Source: SKLM01 sp964542755
Lineage (GTDB): Bacteria > Chloroflexota > Anaerolineae > B4-G1
NCBI GenBank assembly: GCA_964542755.1
Contig: CAZIWL010000002.1
Location: forward strand, 1-64,000
Reading direction: 5' to 3'
Length of the DNA: 64,000 nucleotides
Of this stretch, positions 1-8,876 are shown one piece after another; the stretch's first letter is position 1; each line of letters begins with the position of its first letter. The translations under genes were made by a program, and so were the position numbers. The notes below the pieces were generated by a model. It ran no database searches and was not told the DNA's origin. It was given only the letters and a program-made list of their open reading frames with translations.

Positions 1-74
1 GTCACGAATCATCTCTAGCCAATCCGCGGTCGGTCCGCGACAACTCGTTAGTGCATCCGGCGCACAGCGGAGCG

Positions 75-103
75 TTGACGCTGGGCACCAAGTGTGCTAT
101 ACT
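75..103 (+). promoter_or_regulatory. Sigma-70-type promoter upstream of HNH gene
   Basis: TTGACG at 75-80, a 17-base spacer and TATACT at 98-103 give a near-consensus housekeeping promoter. Transcription would begin near position 110 and leave a leader of about 160 bases before the HNH gene at 274. I see no convincing riboswitch in that leader. Confidence 0.6.
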
Positions 104-273
104 CTTCGTTGGTGCAGACCTGAGTGTTTGAGCAATCCACGTCCGCGCGCTACACGTCTGGATGCCGTATGTCGAGACGCTTCACGTCCAGGCGCCATCG
201 ATACCACATCCACCACGGACTCGGCGGGACGCGGAATCTAGCAGCTTGAAGGAGGTGCGCGTTCGGGACCAAG

Positions 274-783
274 GTGAAGCTGGGCGAACCCGTTCTCGTG
301 CTCAACGGGAACTACGAACCACTGAACGTCTGTAACACAAGGCGGGCCATGGGATTGGTCCTAGCCGGCAAGGCGACCGTCCTTGAGAACGGCCGGGGGG
401 TGATCCGCACAGTATCCCGCACCTACGAGCGCCCCTCCGTCATTCGTCTATCCTACATGGTCCGTCGCCCCCGCCCGCGCGTGCGCCTCTGCAAGCGCGA
501 GATTCTCCGCCGCGACGACTACCGTTGTCAGTATTGCGGACGAAAGGTGAGGCGCCTGACCATCGACCACGTTGTGCCCCGCCACCGAGGCGGTGGATAT
601 GACTGGGAGAACCTGGTGGCCGCTTGCCCGGAGTGCAACCGGCGCAAGGGCGGTCGCGCCCCCGCCGAGACGAGCCTTGCGCTGCGCCGCCAACCGTTCG
701 AGCCGCGTCCGACGGCGGAGTACGTCTTCGGCCGCTACACCGACGACATCGACGAATGGACGGACTATCTCAAGGGCTGGTAG
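274..783 (+). CDS. HNH endonuclease
   Basis: A 169-residue HNH nuclease of the small, free-standing bacterial type. The core lies at about residues 85-128: a CQYC pair, then the metal/catalytic motif around IDHVVPRHRGG, then CPECNRRKGG. Together these form the two CxxC zinc knuckles and the beta-beta-alpha metal fold. The N-terminal 70 residues match the usual lead-in of this family (LVLNGNYEPLNV). The start chosen is GTG at 274, directly preceded by AAGG; a stronger GGAGG lies further up at 251-255. The family cuts DNA, but the cellular role of this subgroup is unknown. The gene stands alone, between a good promoter and an intrinsic terminator. Confidence 0.88.
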   Translation: MKLGEPVLVLNGNYEPLNVCNTRRAMGLVLAGKATVLENGRGVIRTVSRTYERPSVIRLSYMVRRPRPRVRLCKREILRRDDYRCQYCGRKVRRLTIDHVVPRHRGGGYDWENLVAACPECNRRKGGRAPAETSLALRRQPFEPRPTAEYVFGRYTDDIDEWTDYLKGW

Positions 784-1124
784 GCTGATCTCGACGGGAC
801 AACTGAGCCTATGTGCGGAGGCCGGGTCCAAGGACCCGGCTTTCTTGGTGCATGGGCCCCGCGTTCCCATGAGCCAGAACCCGCAAGGAATCGCTGACTG
901 CACACCTCCAATCCTGATGCTCTCATTGGATCGCTCACAGTCGCTCCTGTCGGATCCCTAGCTCTTGTGACCGAAAGACCTCCTCCGTCAGCCGCCGAAG
1001 GCTAGACCAGCGCCTCTACCCCATACGCAAGAACAGGTCCGCGCGGTGAACCCGCGCCCTTTCGCCGCCTGTGCTCGGCCCACCTGGATCGACCACGGGC
1101 GGAGGCAGCCTCGACGCGTGCCAC
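784..1124. other. Intergenic stretch between convergent genes
   Basis: About 340 bases between the HNH gene and the 3' end of the minus-strand operon. Apart from the terminator at 821-846 I see no credible gene, tRNA or repeat. Short ORFs here lack ribosome sites and recognisable motifs. Confidence 0.6.
821..846 (+). terminator. Intrinsic terminator after HNH gene
   Basis: A perfect 9-base inverted repeat (GCCGGGTCC / GGACCCGGC, positions 821-829 and 832-840) is followed by TTTCTT. It lies 38 bases after the HNH stop codon and marks the gene as monocistronic. Confidence 0.8.
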
Positions 1125-1922
1125 TCAGAGCTTGAGCGCGCGGGTCGCGATGAATGGGGGCATGAAGTCGTTCAGCAGATCACCCTCCTCGGCACCGTCG
1201 GTATCCTCGTACAGGCCCACCAACACGAAGCCCGCGTCCAGCTGCCCGCCGATCTGATCCTCCAGCGTATGGCTGAACTCAAGGGGCGCACCCGTCTCCA
1301 CGTACCGGCGAGTCTCCTCAGCGCTGGGACTGGTCAGATCAGAATAGGGGAGCGCGTACTTCACCTGAAGGATGCCTTCCCGGTCGGCCAGATCGTAGTC
1401 AAAGAGATAGACGACCGGGTTGTTGAAGCCTGCAAGTAGCGAACCTCCTGGGCGTAGAACGCGGAAGGCCTCGGCCCACACGGGTCGGACATCGGGGACG
1501 AAGCAGTTCGACACCGGATGGACGATCTGGTCGAAGGACCCATCGGGGAACATCGAGAGGTCAGCCATGTCACCCTCGACCGCGCTGAGATCGACCCCAT
1601 GTTCCCTGGCCACGCGCAGATCCTGGTCGAGCTGCCGGGGCGAGTTGTCGAGCACGATCACCGTTGCGCCTGCTGCAGCAAGCACAGGCCCTTGCTGTCC
1701 GCCACCGGAGGCCAAGCAGAGGACGTCGGTACCCTCAAGATTAGGGAACCACGCTCTGGGGACCGGCTTTGACGGCGTCAGAACAATCTCCCAATGGCCC
1801 TGTCTGGCAGCGGCGATTGTGTCTGCGTCGACAGGGATCGTCCAGCGGTTCTCGAGCTCCACCTCCCGGTCCCACGCGACGCGATTGTGCTGTACCACGG
1901 CCGTACGCCGCATCTCGGTCAA
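1125..1922 (-). CDS. Class I SAM-dependent methyltransferase
   Basis: A 265-residue methyltransferase with a Rossmann-type SAM fold. Motif I reads VLCLASGGGQQGPVLAAAGA (about residues 67-86), followed by an acidic residue at the end of strand 2 (VLDNS), GDMADLSMFPDGSFD (motifs II/III) and the late motif FRVLRPGGSLLAGF. This is the Methyltransf_11/25 pattern, typical of small-molecule methylases. The substrate cannot be read from the sequence. It is the last gene of a minus-strand run, 106 bases after the small membrane protein, so it may have its own promoter. The C terminus is acidic (EDTDGAEEGD), which is common in this subgroup. Confidence 0.85.
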   Translation of the reverse strand: MTEMRRTAVVQHNRVAWDREVELENRWTIPVDADTIAAARQGHWEIVLTPSKPVPRAWFPNLEGTDVLCLASGGGQQGPVLAAAGATVIVLDNSPRQLDQDLRVAREHGVDLSAVEGDMADLSMFPDGSFDQIVHPVSNCFVPDVRPVWAEAFRVLRPGGSLLAGFNNPVVYLFDYDLADREGILQVKYALPYSDLTSPSAEETRRYVETGAPLEFSHTLEDQIGGQLDAGFVLVGLYEDTDGAEEGDLLNDFMPPFIATRALKL

Positions 1923-2028
1923 TGCCTACCCCCTGGGATACCCCACACTTCATGATCTCTGTCGACCCGACGCAACATGCCTCTCGGCTCGGCCTGATGC
2001 CCATCACCCGTTCGCTTGAGAGCGCCCT

Positions 2029-2220
2029 TCATGAGCCCCCGACGGAACTATGCGTTGCGCCCCAGAGCATGACCAGGCCCAGTACACCAAAAACAACAGC
2101 CCGGACGAGGTGCCCGGTCGACGGCCCCTCCACAGACATGATACCCAGATAGGTGCCGCAGGCGAGCAGCGCCCCGACAGCAATGACGGCGAACAACCAC
2201 CACGGAACTCGACGCTTCAT
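2029..2220 (-). CDS. Small two-helix membrane protein
   Basis: A 63-residue protein with two predicted membrane helices, about residues 7-28 (WWLFAVIAVGALLACGTYLG) and 38-55 (LVRAVVFGVLGLVMLWGAT), joined by a short polar loop. An excellent ribosome site (AAGGAGG, 8-9 bases upstream) supports this start. The gene begins 15 bases after the amidohydrolase stop, so the two are probably co-transcribed. I do not recognise the family. Confidence 0.65.
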   Translation of the reverse strand: MKRRVPWWLFAVIAVGALLACGTYLGIMSVEGPSTGHLVRAVVFGVLGLVMLWGATHSSVGGS

Positions 2221-2235
2221 AGTAGGGTACCTCCT

Positions 2236-3693
2236 TCACTCCTTGCCCACTGCGGAATCACCAGCCGGCTCGATCATCTCGGCCAGCGCCTCCTGGGCGT
2301 ACCAGCGACCGGCAGCCATGACGCCGAGGGGCGCCGTGACCGTCGTCACGTCCTCAAGCGGGTTACCCTCCACCAGGATCAAGTCGGCCCGCTTCCCTTC
2401 CTCGATAGTGCCGAAATCACCCTCCCCCGTCATCCTCTCCACGACGCTGGCGGCGTTAACCGTCCCCGTGGCGATGGCCTCATAGGGTGTGAAGCCGTTC
2501 TCCACCAGAATGCGCAGCTCATCGTGAAGAGAGTACCCTGGAACGATCCCCATACCGCCCGTGCCAGCATCTGTGCCCAACAGTAGCCGGACCCCGCCAC
2601 GTCTCAGACCATCCAGGATCCAGAGGTCGATATCGTGCTTGAAGGCTGCCAGATCCTCAATGCCGCGAAACTGCACCTGATGCTTCTCTTCTCCCCGCTT
2701 GAGGCTCTCCTCGTACTGGGACGGGAGGTAGCGGTTCTCCGGTCTGCCCGCGAACTCCGCCAAGTGGAATAGCTTCCGCTGGATAACGTCGTCGATGACC
2801 ATCGTGGTGCAGACCGGGACGTCCGCCGATCGGAGCTGATCGACGATCCAAATCAAGGTCTCCGACTCCTCCGCCTGCACATCGCCCAGGAGACTGGGAG
2901 AGGGGAGATTCCACTGAGCCAGGGCACTTGCAGCGACGTGGGATAGCCACGCCTCCGGACTCAGATTCTGATCCCGTGCGATATCGATGAACTCGAACAG
3001 CAGCTCCTCCACGTGCGCCACCTCATCCATCCCCTCGTGGAGCGTGCCCTCCAGGCCGACCGCGTAGGGGATGTGCCCGCTAGAGTACATCCCTAGCTCC
3101 GCCGCAGCCGCCATGGCCTCGTGGTAGTCCTCGGGCGACAAGTAGGAATAGAGCTTCACGAAATCGAAGCCCAGGTCATGGTTCCGGCGTACAATGCCCG
3201 CTGGATCGTCCAGGGGACTTGCGTAGAGCAATCTGCCGGAGGCGAGGATAGCCGGCCCGTCGCGAGTCCCAGCGCGGATTTCGTCGCGCCATTCGAGCAC
3301 ATAGATGAGCGGCGATCCCTGGGGGGCGAAGTCCCTGATGGTGGTCACACCATTGGCGAGATACAGGACCAGGGGGTGCACCGGCCAGACGTCCTGATCA
3401 TCCCAATCTTGCCGCGTATGCATATGCATGTCGGCCAAGCCTGGCATCAGGTAGGCGCCGCTCCCATCAATCACCGTCGCGCCCTTGGGAATGCGCAGCG
3501 CATCAGACCCATCAACAGCCACGATTCTCGCCCCTTCGACGAGGACAGTCTGGTTCTCAATGATCGTCTCACAGGTCATGGGAACCAGATTGACGTGGGT
3601 GAAGGCTGTGAACCGCTCTACCTGCTTGCCGCAGCCCATCAAGGGGAGAGCAAGCAGAATCACTGCGGCTACAACCAACCATATCTTCTTCAT
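2236..3693 (-). CDS. Lipoprotein amidohydrolase (metal-dependent, imidazolonepropionase/prolidase-like)
   Basis: A 485-residue amidohydrolase exported as a lipoprotein. The first 21 residues are a lipoprotein signal (MKKIWLVV, then lipobox LMGC), so it should be anchored outside the cytoplasmic membrane. The TIM-barrel amidohydrolase core shows the metal site HMH in GLADMHMHTR, a later SGH and AHVEE segment, and GTDAGTGGMG near the end, with the C-terminal ADLILVEGNPLED signature of the family. I chose the ATG at 3693, because an AGAGGTG ribosome site precedes it and the signal peptide starts there; a longer frame to 3762 overlaps the neighbour and has no signal. Likely substrates are cyclic amides or dipeptides; specificity is unknown. 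Confidence 0.85.
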   Translation of the reverse strand: MKKIWLVVAAVILLALPLMGCGKQVERFTAFTHVNLVPMTCETIIENQTVLVEGARIVAVDGSDALRIPKGATVIDGSGAYLMPGLADMHMHTRQDWDDQDVWPVHPLVLYLANGVTTIRDFAPQGSPLIYVLEWRDEIRAGTRDGPAILASGRLLYASPLDDPAGIVRRNHDLGFDFVKLYSYLSPEDYHEAMAAAAELGMYSSGHIPYAVGLEGTLHEGMDEVAHVEELLFEFIDIARDQNLSPEAWLSHVAASALAQWNLPSPSLLGDVQAEESETLIWIVDQLRSADVPVCTTMVIDDVIQRKLFHLAEFAGRPENRYLPSQYEESLKRGEEKHQVQFRGIEDLAAFKHDIDLWILDGLRRGGVRLLLGTDAGTGGMGIVPGYSLHDELRILVENGFTPYEAIATGTVNAASVVERMTGEGDFGTIEEGKRADLILVEGNPLEDVTTVTAPLGVMAAGRWYAQEALAEMIEPAGDSAVGKE

Positions 3694-3751
3694 GGCAACA
3701 CCTCTGTGCTCGCTGATCGGGCTGCCGCCCGCCGGACTGCCGCAACCGCCC

Positions 3752-4807
3752 TCAATCCTCAACGCCGTTCTCTATGATGGTTAACACTTGTGCATCACAG
3801 TCGATCTCGGCTTGTACGCCATAGGGCAGGACGAACATCGGGTCAGTATGTCCAAAGTCCATCCGTGTGATCACGGGCAAGTCTCGTAATCCCTCTTCCT
3901 CGTCAATGACCTGGCCTATGGCCCGATCGTATGCATCGAATCGCTCTGGCGGGACCGGGCCCCCTGGCCGGCCGAATAGAATCCCCGCAAGTTCCCTGAG
4001 AATCCCCATCGCGGCGTAGACACGCAGTTCCCGGACAACTGCAGTTGGCGGAGGTGCTTCCTCGGATGTCTCTAGAAAGAGGATTGCGCCCCGCCATAGC
4101 TCGGGGCGGGGCCAGACGTTTGTGCCTCGCAGCCAGCCAAGCACCTCAAGGCAGCCGCCAATCAAGGGCCCGCGACGGACGCCTTCCCCTTGGAGAAACC
4201 TCCACCCTGCCGATGGAGCGAGCTCTCGTTTGCACGTCTGGAGCTCAGGCTCGGCCCAGTCGAGGAACTCGGCCGTCCAGCCTGCGGCGTTGGGCTCAAT
4301 GCGCCCGACTGGCGCCGACGAAAACAAGGTCCTTTGCACCGAATCGACCATGTAGGGGAACAAGCCGCCGTTTTCGGCGAATCCCGCCATGATGGACGGC
4401 CCGTAGAAGCAGACCATGCCTGCCTTGAGGCACGCCAGGTGAATGACGGTTGTGTCAGAATACCCAAGAAAGACCTTGGGGTTTGAGCGTATGACATCCA
4501 GATCTATGAACGGTAGTATGCGTATCGAGTCGTCGCCGCCGATGCTAGACACGATGCCCCTGACCGAGGAGTCGGCGAAAGCGCGCATAAGGTCATCAGC
4601 TCGCGCCTCAGGGTGCTGGTGGAGCCAAGTCGCGTCGCGCAAAGTATGGGGCATCTCGACGGCGGTCAGTCCAAACACATCCTGTAGCTGGCGCTTGCCC
4701 GTTTCGTAACGCTGTGGAAACGTCGCAGGACCGCCCCAGGACAAGGAGACTACAGCCACCTTATCCCCGGGCCGCAATTTGCTTGGCTGCATTCTGGTCT
4801 CGTCCAT
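3752..4807 (-). CDS. S66 family LD-carboxypeptidase, MccF-like
   Basis: A 351-residue serine peptidase of family S66. The family includes LD-carboxypeptidases that trim peptidoglycan tetrapeptides and MccF, which cleaves microcin C. Visible family motifs are VSSIGGDDSIRILP, FLGYSDTT and FYGPSIM, where the serine (about residue 138) is the expected nucleophile. The catalytic Glu and His come later, as in GGCLEVLGWL and MDFGHTDPMF. The GGDD/GYSDTT pattern and lack of a signal peptide favour the cytoplasmic MccF branch, which acts in self-protection or detoxification rather than wall recycling. It follows the SnoaL-like gene with a 3-base gap. Confidence 0.85.
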   Translation of the reverse strand: MDETRMQPSKLRPGDKVAVVSLSWGGPATFPQRYETGKRQLQDVFGLTAVEMPHTLRDATWLHQHPEARADDLMRAFADSSVRGIVSSIGGDDSIRILPFIDLDVIRSNPKVFLGYSDTTVIHLACLKAGMVCFYGPSIMAGFAENGGLFPYMVDSVQRTLFSSAPVGRIEPNAAGWTAEFLDWAEPELQTCKRELAPSAGWRFLQGEGVRRGPLIGGCLEVLGWLRGTNVWPRPELWRGAILFLETSEEAPPPTAVVRELRVYAAMGILRELAGILFGRPGGPVPPERFDAYDRAIGQVIDEEEGLRDLPVITRMDFGHTDPMFVLPYGVQAEIDCDAQVLTIIENGVED

Positions 4808-4810
4808 AGT

Positions 4811-5236
4811 CTAGTACCTCAGGGCCCCTGTGTGCATGGTCATCTTCCACTCGCTGCCCGTCAGAGCGTACACTTTGCACACTCGGCCCAGCCAGTGCTT
4901 CAAGACGTGCCTGGTATCTACCCACAGCGTGTCGATGTCCACAACGGCAAGAGCGCCGTCCCCGTCGTCAGATACCTCGATTCTGATCGTCCTCCTCTCG
5001 TTGTGAACGAGGTGGTGCTCCCGGAAAAACTGCTCGTAGAATCGTGTCCAGCGCTGCTGGTCAAACTTGCCCAGTACCATCACCCAATCGATCGGATCAT
5101 GATCATCACTGGTCGGTGGCCATGGCCAGACCATGTGCGGATGGAACACGGACAGCAACAATGTGATGTCCTGTGTGTCCCAGGCCTCCGTTTCTCGATC
5201 AACCATCTCTTGGATCTCTGCTCGTTCTCTTTCCAC
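4811..5236 (-). CDS. SnoaL/NTF2-like small protein
   Basis: A 141-residue protein with the pattern of the NTF2/SnoaL-like fold: an N-terminal helix (IQEMVDRETEAWDTQDITLLL), the SVFHPHMVWPWPP segment, and beta strands ending in WKMTMHTGALRY. The fold serves as small hydrolases, isomerases or inactive binding domains, so no reaction can be given. It sits between the MFS exporter and the S66 peptidase with 3-base gaps on both sides, so it is almost certainly part of the same transcript. Confidence 0.75.
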   Translation of the reverse strand: MERERAEIQEMVDRETEAWDTQDITLLLSVFHPHMVWPWPPTSDDHDPIDWVMVLGKFDQQRWTRFYEQFFREHHLVHNERRTIRIEVSDDGDGALAVVDIDTLWVDTRHVLKHWLGRVCKVYALTGSEWKMTMHTGALRY

Positions 5237-5239
5237 CGA

Positions 5240-6514
5240 TCAAGCCTCCGGCGAGCGCGCGTGCGCTTCGATGCTGGCCACTTCGGGGATGAACCGCATC
5301 GTGGTGACCATGATCGTGATGCCAATGCCAGCGCCCAACATCCACGACTGCGCCCCAAATCGATCCGCGAAGGGGCCAGCCACCGCTAGTCCCAAGGGTG
5401 TCATCAACGTACGAAGCGCGGCAAGCGTCGCGAACACCCGCCCCTGCATATCGGGAGCAATCAACATCTGGAGCAGAGCCTGCCCTCCCCCATTGCCCAC
5501 GGAGAGGCCAATGCCGGCCAGGAACATGGCCCCAATCGCCACGAGGATGCCGTTCGCTGGCACGGCCCCGACGAGCACCATCATCAAGCCCAGGAGTCCC
5601 GTCCCAGCGATGACAGTGTCTATCCGACGCTTCAGACCCCCCCCCACGCCGAGGATCGCGCCGCCGGTCAGAATACCAATGCCAAACGCGCCCTCCATCC
5701 ATCCCAGTTGTCGTGCGCCGCCCCCGAACCGTTCCAGGACGACGAGCGAAAGAAGCGAGAAGGCCGGCACGAGCAGGAAGTTCACGGTCGTCGAGATGCC
5801 GGTGACGATCGCGAGTCCGCGCCATGCCCACACGTAATCGAGACTCCCCTTGACGTCTTGCCAGAGCGACGCCGGCTCGCCCGTGGTGCCCTGGGCCGGC
5901 TGGGGGACGTCAACGAAGAACAAGGGGATCGCTGCGACCAGTGCTGTCGCCACGTCAATGATCAGAATGGTCTGGATGGGCAGTAACTCAATCAACAACG
6001 CCCCGGCCGGGGGGGCCAGGATTCTGGTTATCCCCTCCAGTACCTGGTTCAGCCCCCCGACGCGCGTCAGTCGATCTGTGCGGACCATCAACGTGGTGGA
6101 CGCGGTGAACGCGCAGGTGTGCATCGTCTGCCCTAGAGCGGCAGCGAATAGTAGCACGTAGATGTGCCAGATCTGTGCCAGGCCCAGGTAGAACAAGATG
6201 GCCAGCGCCATCGTAACCGACGCCGTCAACGCATCGGCGATCTGCATCGCATAGCGGCGGTTCCAGCGATCGATCCACGCACCTATGAACGGGCCCAGCA
6301 CCGTTCGCGGCAACATCTGGGTCAGTGTCGCCAGGGTCAGCACGATGGCGGACCGACTTTGGACCGTCAGGTGCCAGATCACTGCAAACTGTACGAGCTC
6401 ACTGCCAAACACTGATACGGCCTGACCGGTCCAGATCGCGAGGAACCCTCGCATAGACTCGGTTTCTTCTGCCTGCGCGCTCTGCGTGAGAGCAGCTGTC
6501 TCGGCCTTATTCAT
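5240..6514 (-). CDS. MFS transporter, MefA/macrolide-efflux-like
   Basis: A 424-residue major facilitator superfamily protein with about 11-12 membrane helices. Helix 1 reads FLAIWTGQAVSVFGSELVQF, and the loop 2-3 motif is FIGAWIDRWNRRYAM, the arrangement seen in the MFS_3/MefA branch of drug exporters. The C-terminal half has the matching segments ILTGGAILGVGGG and GPFADRFGAQSWML. It probably exports a small molecule by proton antiport. It lies 13 bases downstream of the Ntn hydrolase and 3 bases before the SnoaL-like gene, which ties export to the hydrolases of this operon. Confidence 0.85.
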   Translation of the reverse strand: MNKAETAALTQSAQAEETESMRGFLAIWTGQAVSVFGSELVQFAVIWHLTVQSRSAIVLTLATLTQMLPRTVLGPFIGAWIDRWNRRYAMQIADALTASVTMALAILFYLGLAQIWHIYVLLFAAALGQTMHTCAFTASTTLMVRTDRLTRVGGLNQVLEGITRILAPPAGALLIELLPIQTILIIDVATALVAAIPLFFVDVPQPAQGTTGEPASLWQDVKGSLDYVWAWRGLAIVTGISTTVNFLLVPAFSLLSLVVLERFGGGARQLGWMEGAFGIGILTGGAILGVGGGLKRRIDTVIAGTGLLGLMMVLVGAVPANGILVAIGAMFLAGIGLSVGNGGGQALLQMLIAPDMQGRVFATLAALRTLMTPLGLAVAGPFADRFGAQSWMLGAGIGITIMVTTMRFIPEVASIEAHARSPEA

Positions 6515-6527
6515 CTAGAGCACCAGC

Positions 6528-8876
6528 TTATGACCAATGCAACCCTTCGACTGCGTTTGAACCCACGGCCCCCAGGACGATCCCGGTCACCAGGGCCACG
6601 AAGCTGAGTACAACCCAGAAAGACAGGCTGCGCCAAGGTGGGGAGGAGACCGTAGTCGCGCCAGCCGCCCCACTGGTGTCCAGAAGGAGCGTCGACCATG
6701 CGGCGAAGCCCTGGCGGACAGCCCAGGTGTGGTAGCCGTAGAGCGGCAGTCCACCCGCCGCTGCCCCTAGGACATAGATGGCCCACCACATCAGGGCGGT
6801 CCGAGTGCTGAAGCCGCAGGTGTTAAGATAGGCTTTCACCAGCGGTGCACCGACAGCCAGGAGTCCCGCCAGAGCCAGGTTGGTCGACACGAGCACAGTG
6901 GGCAGGCGCTCCCAAAGCATACGCATGTACCCCCGTTCTGTGGCCAGGGCCAGGACGGGTCCTTGGTACAGGATCAGCCCAACGAACAGCGGAAGGCCGA
7001 AAAACGTGAGGAGTTGGAGCGAAGATGTCTGGCCGATTGCCGGCACACGCACAGCCGCCAGCAGCGCCGCCACCATCCCGACGACGTAGGGCACCAGGTC
7101 ACCCGCGACCTCTACGAAGGCACTGGCCCGGCGCTCGCCTGCTGCGAACAGCCAAAACAAGAGGCCAACCGGGCCCAGCACGGCTACCACAAGGGCCCAG
7201 AGGCCAGGAGCCTGGCCTCTTGATCTCGCCAGAAGGAGGAGGGCGACTAGGGACACGGCGACCAGTCCAAGCCACACCGTGCCAAGCCTGTTGCAGCGCA
7301 CCGACCGCGCCATGAGCCGCTCATAGGCCCGGTCCACGCGGCTGACCGTCGCCGGTGGAAAGAGGTCGCGCAGAGGTCCGGGATCCGGGGCCCGGGCGAT
7401 CTCGTCGGCGACGTTGAGGACGATGGGCACGTCGAACTGATGGAAGAGGTAGACGTAGACCAAGCCCTGCGGCAGGTCCCCGACCAGCGATAGGATTGTG
7501 AAGCTGCTCGGCGACGCGACGTGCACAGCATCGAGCACTGAGGCCGCTCGCTCGGCCGTGAGTTCATCCTTGATCTCCATCTCTCTGAGGAGGGCTTCCG
7601 CCCGGTCGTAGCGCCAGCAGGGGTAGGACCCATTCAGCGGGTTGGCCAGGTTGAAGTTCGTCGAGACGAGAAAGCCGTCACCCTCCGGTTTCCGGGTGAA
7701 CGCCAGTTGTCCGTCCGGCCCGGCGCTAATCACCACGGCGTCGCCGGTGGCGTCAGCGAAGTGCATTTGGTAGTGCATTGACTGGTGCCACCGATGCTCC
7801 CGCACCCAGGCGACGACCTCCTCCACCGTAGCACATTCCCGCAGGATCTGGATGAAAGAGCTGGAGTGGCCCCGATAGATCGGCTTGCGACCGGGGTGAG
7901 TGTGCACCGGCACCCGGGGCAGCCCGTTGGCGTCATAGGCCAGCCCCTTCTCATTGAAGCCCTGCTGTACGTTGTCTGGAACCCCGAAGTAGATGGCACC
8001 GTAGCGTCTGTCACTGCCTGGATCGACCCAGTAGTAGTTGCTTTCGAAGTTGATCCAGTCGCCGTTGCCGCCAAAGAAGACCCGATCGCCCTGCGAGACA
8101 GTGAAGATGGTGCAGCCCTGGAAAGGCGAATCGCAGCAAGCGCCGGGTGCAACTGTCCTCCGCGCCCCCTGTGCCTGCGCGGGCATGCAGCCAGACAGGG
8201 TCGCGGCGGCCACCATTAGACACGCCGCCATTGCGACCCCACTGCCTCGGCGGCGTCTGGCAACCGCCACGATGAGGATGACGGCGGCAAGGATACCCGA
8301 GCCAACCAGCACCGCGACGCCAGCCGTCGCTGTGACGATGGTCTTGGCCGCGATGTCGAAGAACTCCCACACGAAGTTGGGCCCGACGGCTACCACGACG
8401 TCCGGTTCCGACCCGCCGTGCGCGTACTGGCAGGAGAAAATGTACGCGCCCGGCCGGTCCATAGTGATGCTCCCGATCAACGCCCCGACGCGCTCCCGAT
8501 CGTTCACTGAGTAGCAGTTGGTCGGGACATAGTCGGGGGCGACTTGGATGTCGTCACCGGTGTCCCTCGACGTCAGCCTGCAGGCCAGGGCCGGCGGCGT
8601 CTTGCTGGCGGCATAGACGACACCATTGACGACACTGCGGTATTCGTAGTAGACGCCGTACGCCCCAGCCTCGGTAAAGGTGATCTCCTGCGAGCCGGGA
8701 ACCACGACCTGGGTCAGGTTGTCCGGGTCCGTCTCGAACCCGAGGGTTCCCGGCAAGCCGGGGAACCAGCGATGCACCATGACCATAGCCGTGAGGCAAC
8801 CGAGTATCGGGATCAAGACAGCGACGACCTGAATCCAGCCAGGGGGTCGTCTCTCCCGACGATTCATCTCTGCCAC
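6528..8876 (-). CDS. Membrane-bound Ntn hydrolase (C45/choloylglycine-like) fused to N- and C-terminal membrane domains
   Basis: A 782-residue three-part protein. Residues 1-210 hold two membrane helices flanking an extracytoplasmic beta-rich domain with four cysteines. Residues 211-240 look like a lipoprotein signal (LMVAAATLSGC, lipobox Cys 230). From Cys 255 (GCTIFTV) an Ntn-hydrolase domain follows, with GGNGDWINF, VISAGPDGQLAF and STNFNLANP placed as in linear-amide C-N hydrolases and acyl-CoA:6-APA acyltransferase relatives. The usual Arg of GRNxDW is Gly here. Residues 530-780 hold about seven membrane helices. An internal ATG at 8231 could start a separate lipoprotein enzyme, but its ribosome site is weak, so I keep one gene. 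The substrate is probably an amide or acyl-amino compound. Confidence 0.72.
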   Translation of the reverse strand: MAEMNRRERRPPGWIQVVAVLIPILGCLTAMVMVHRWFPGLPGTLGFETDPDNLTQVVVPGSQEITFTEAGAYGVYYEYRSVVNGVVYAASKTPPALACRLTSRDTGDDIQVAPDYVPTNCYSVNDRERVGALIGSITMDRPGAYIFSCQYAHGGSEPDVVVAVGPNFVWEFFDIAAKTIVTATAGVAVLVGSGILAAVILIVAVARRRRGSGVAMAACLMVAAATLSGCMPAQAQGARRTVAPGACCDSPFQGCTIFTVSQGDRVFFGGNGDWINFESNYYWVDPGSDRRYGAIYFGVPDNVQQGFNEKGLAYDANGLPRVPVHTHPGRKPIYRGHSSSFIQILRECATVEEVVAWVREHRWHQSMHYQMHFADATGDAVVISAGPDGQLAFTRKPEGDGFLVSTNFNLANPLNGSYPCWRYDRAEALLREMEIKDELTAERAASVLDAVHVASPSSFTILSLVGDLPQGLVYVYLFHQFDVPIVLNVADEIARAPDPGPLRDLFPPATVSRVDRAYERLMARSVRCNRLGTVWLGLVAVSLVALLLLARSRGQAPGLWALVVAVLGPVGLLFWLFAAGERRASAFVEVAGDLVPYVVGMVAALLAAVRVPAIGQTSSLQLLTFFGLPLFVGLILYQGPVLALATERGYMRMLWERLPTVLVSTNLALAGLLAVGAPLVKAYLNTCGFSTRTALMWWAIYVLGAAAGGLPLYGYHTWAVRQGFAAWSTLLLDTSGAAGATTVSSPPWRSLSFWVVLSFVALVTGIVLGAVGSNAVEGLHWS

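Noticed and set aside
1071..2152. Plus-strand frames overlapping the methyltransferase
   Set aside because: They lie antisense to a methyltransferase with intact SAM motifs and have no family features.
8229..8231. Internal ATG as start of a separate lipoprotein Ntn hydrolase
   Set aside because: No clear Shine-Dalgarno site precedes it and the frame is continuous with the N-terminal domain; kept as an alternative only.
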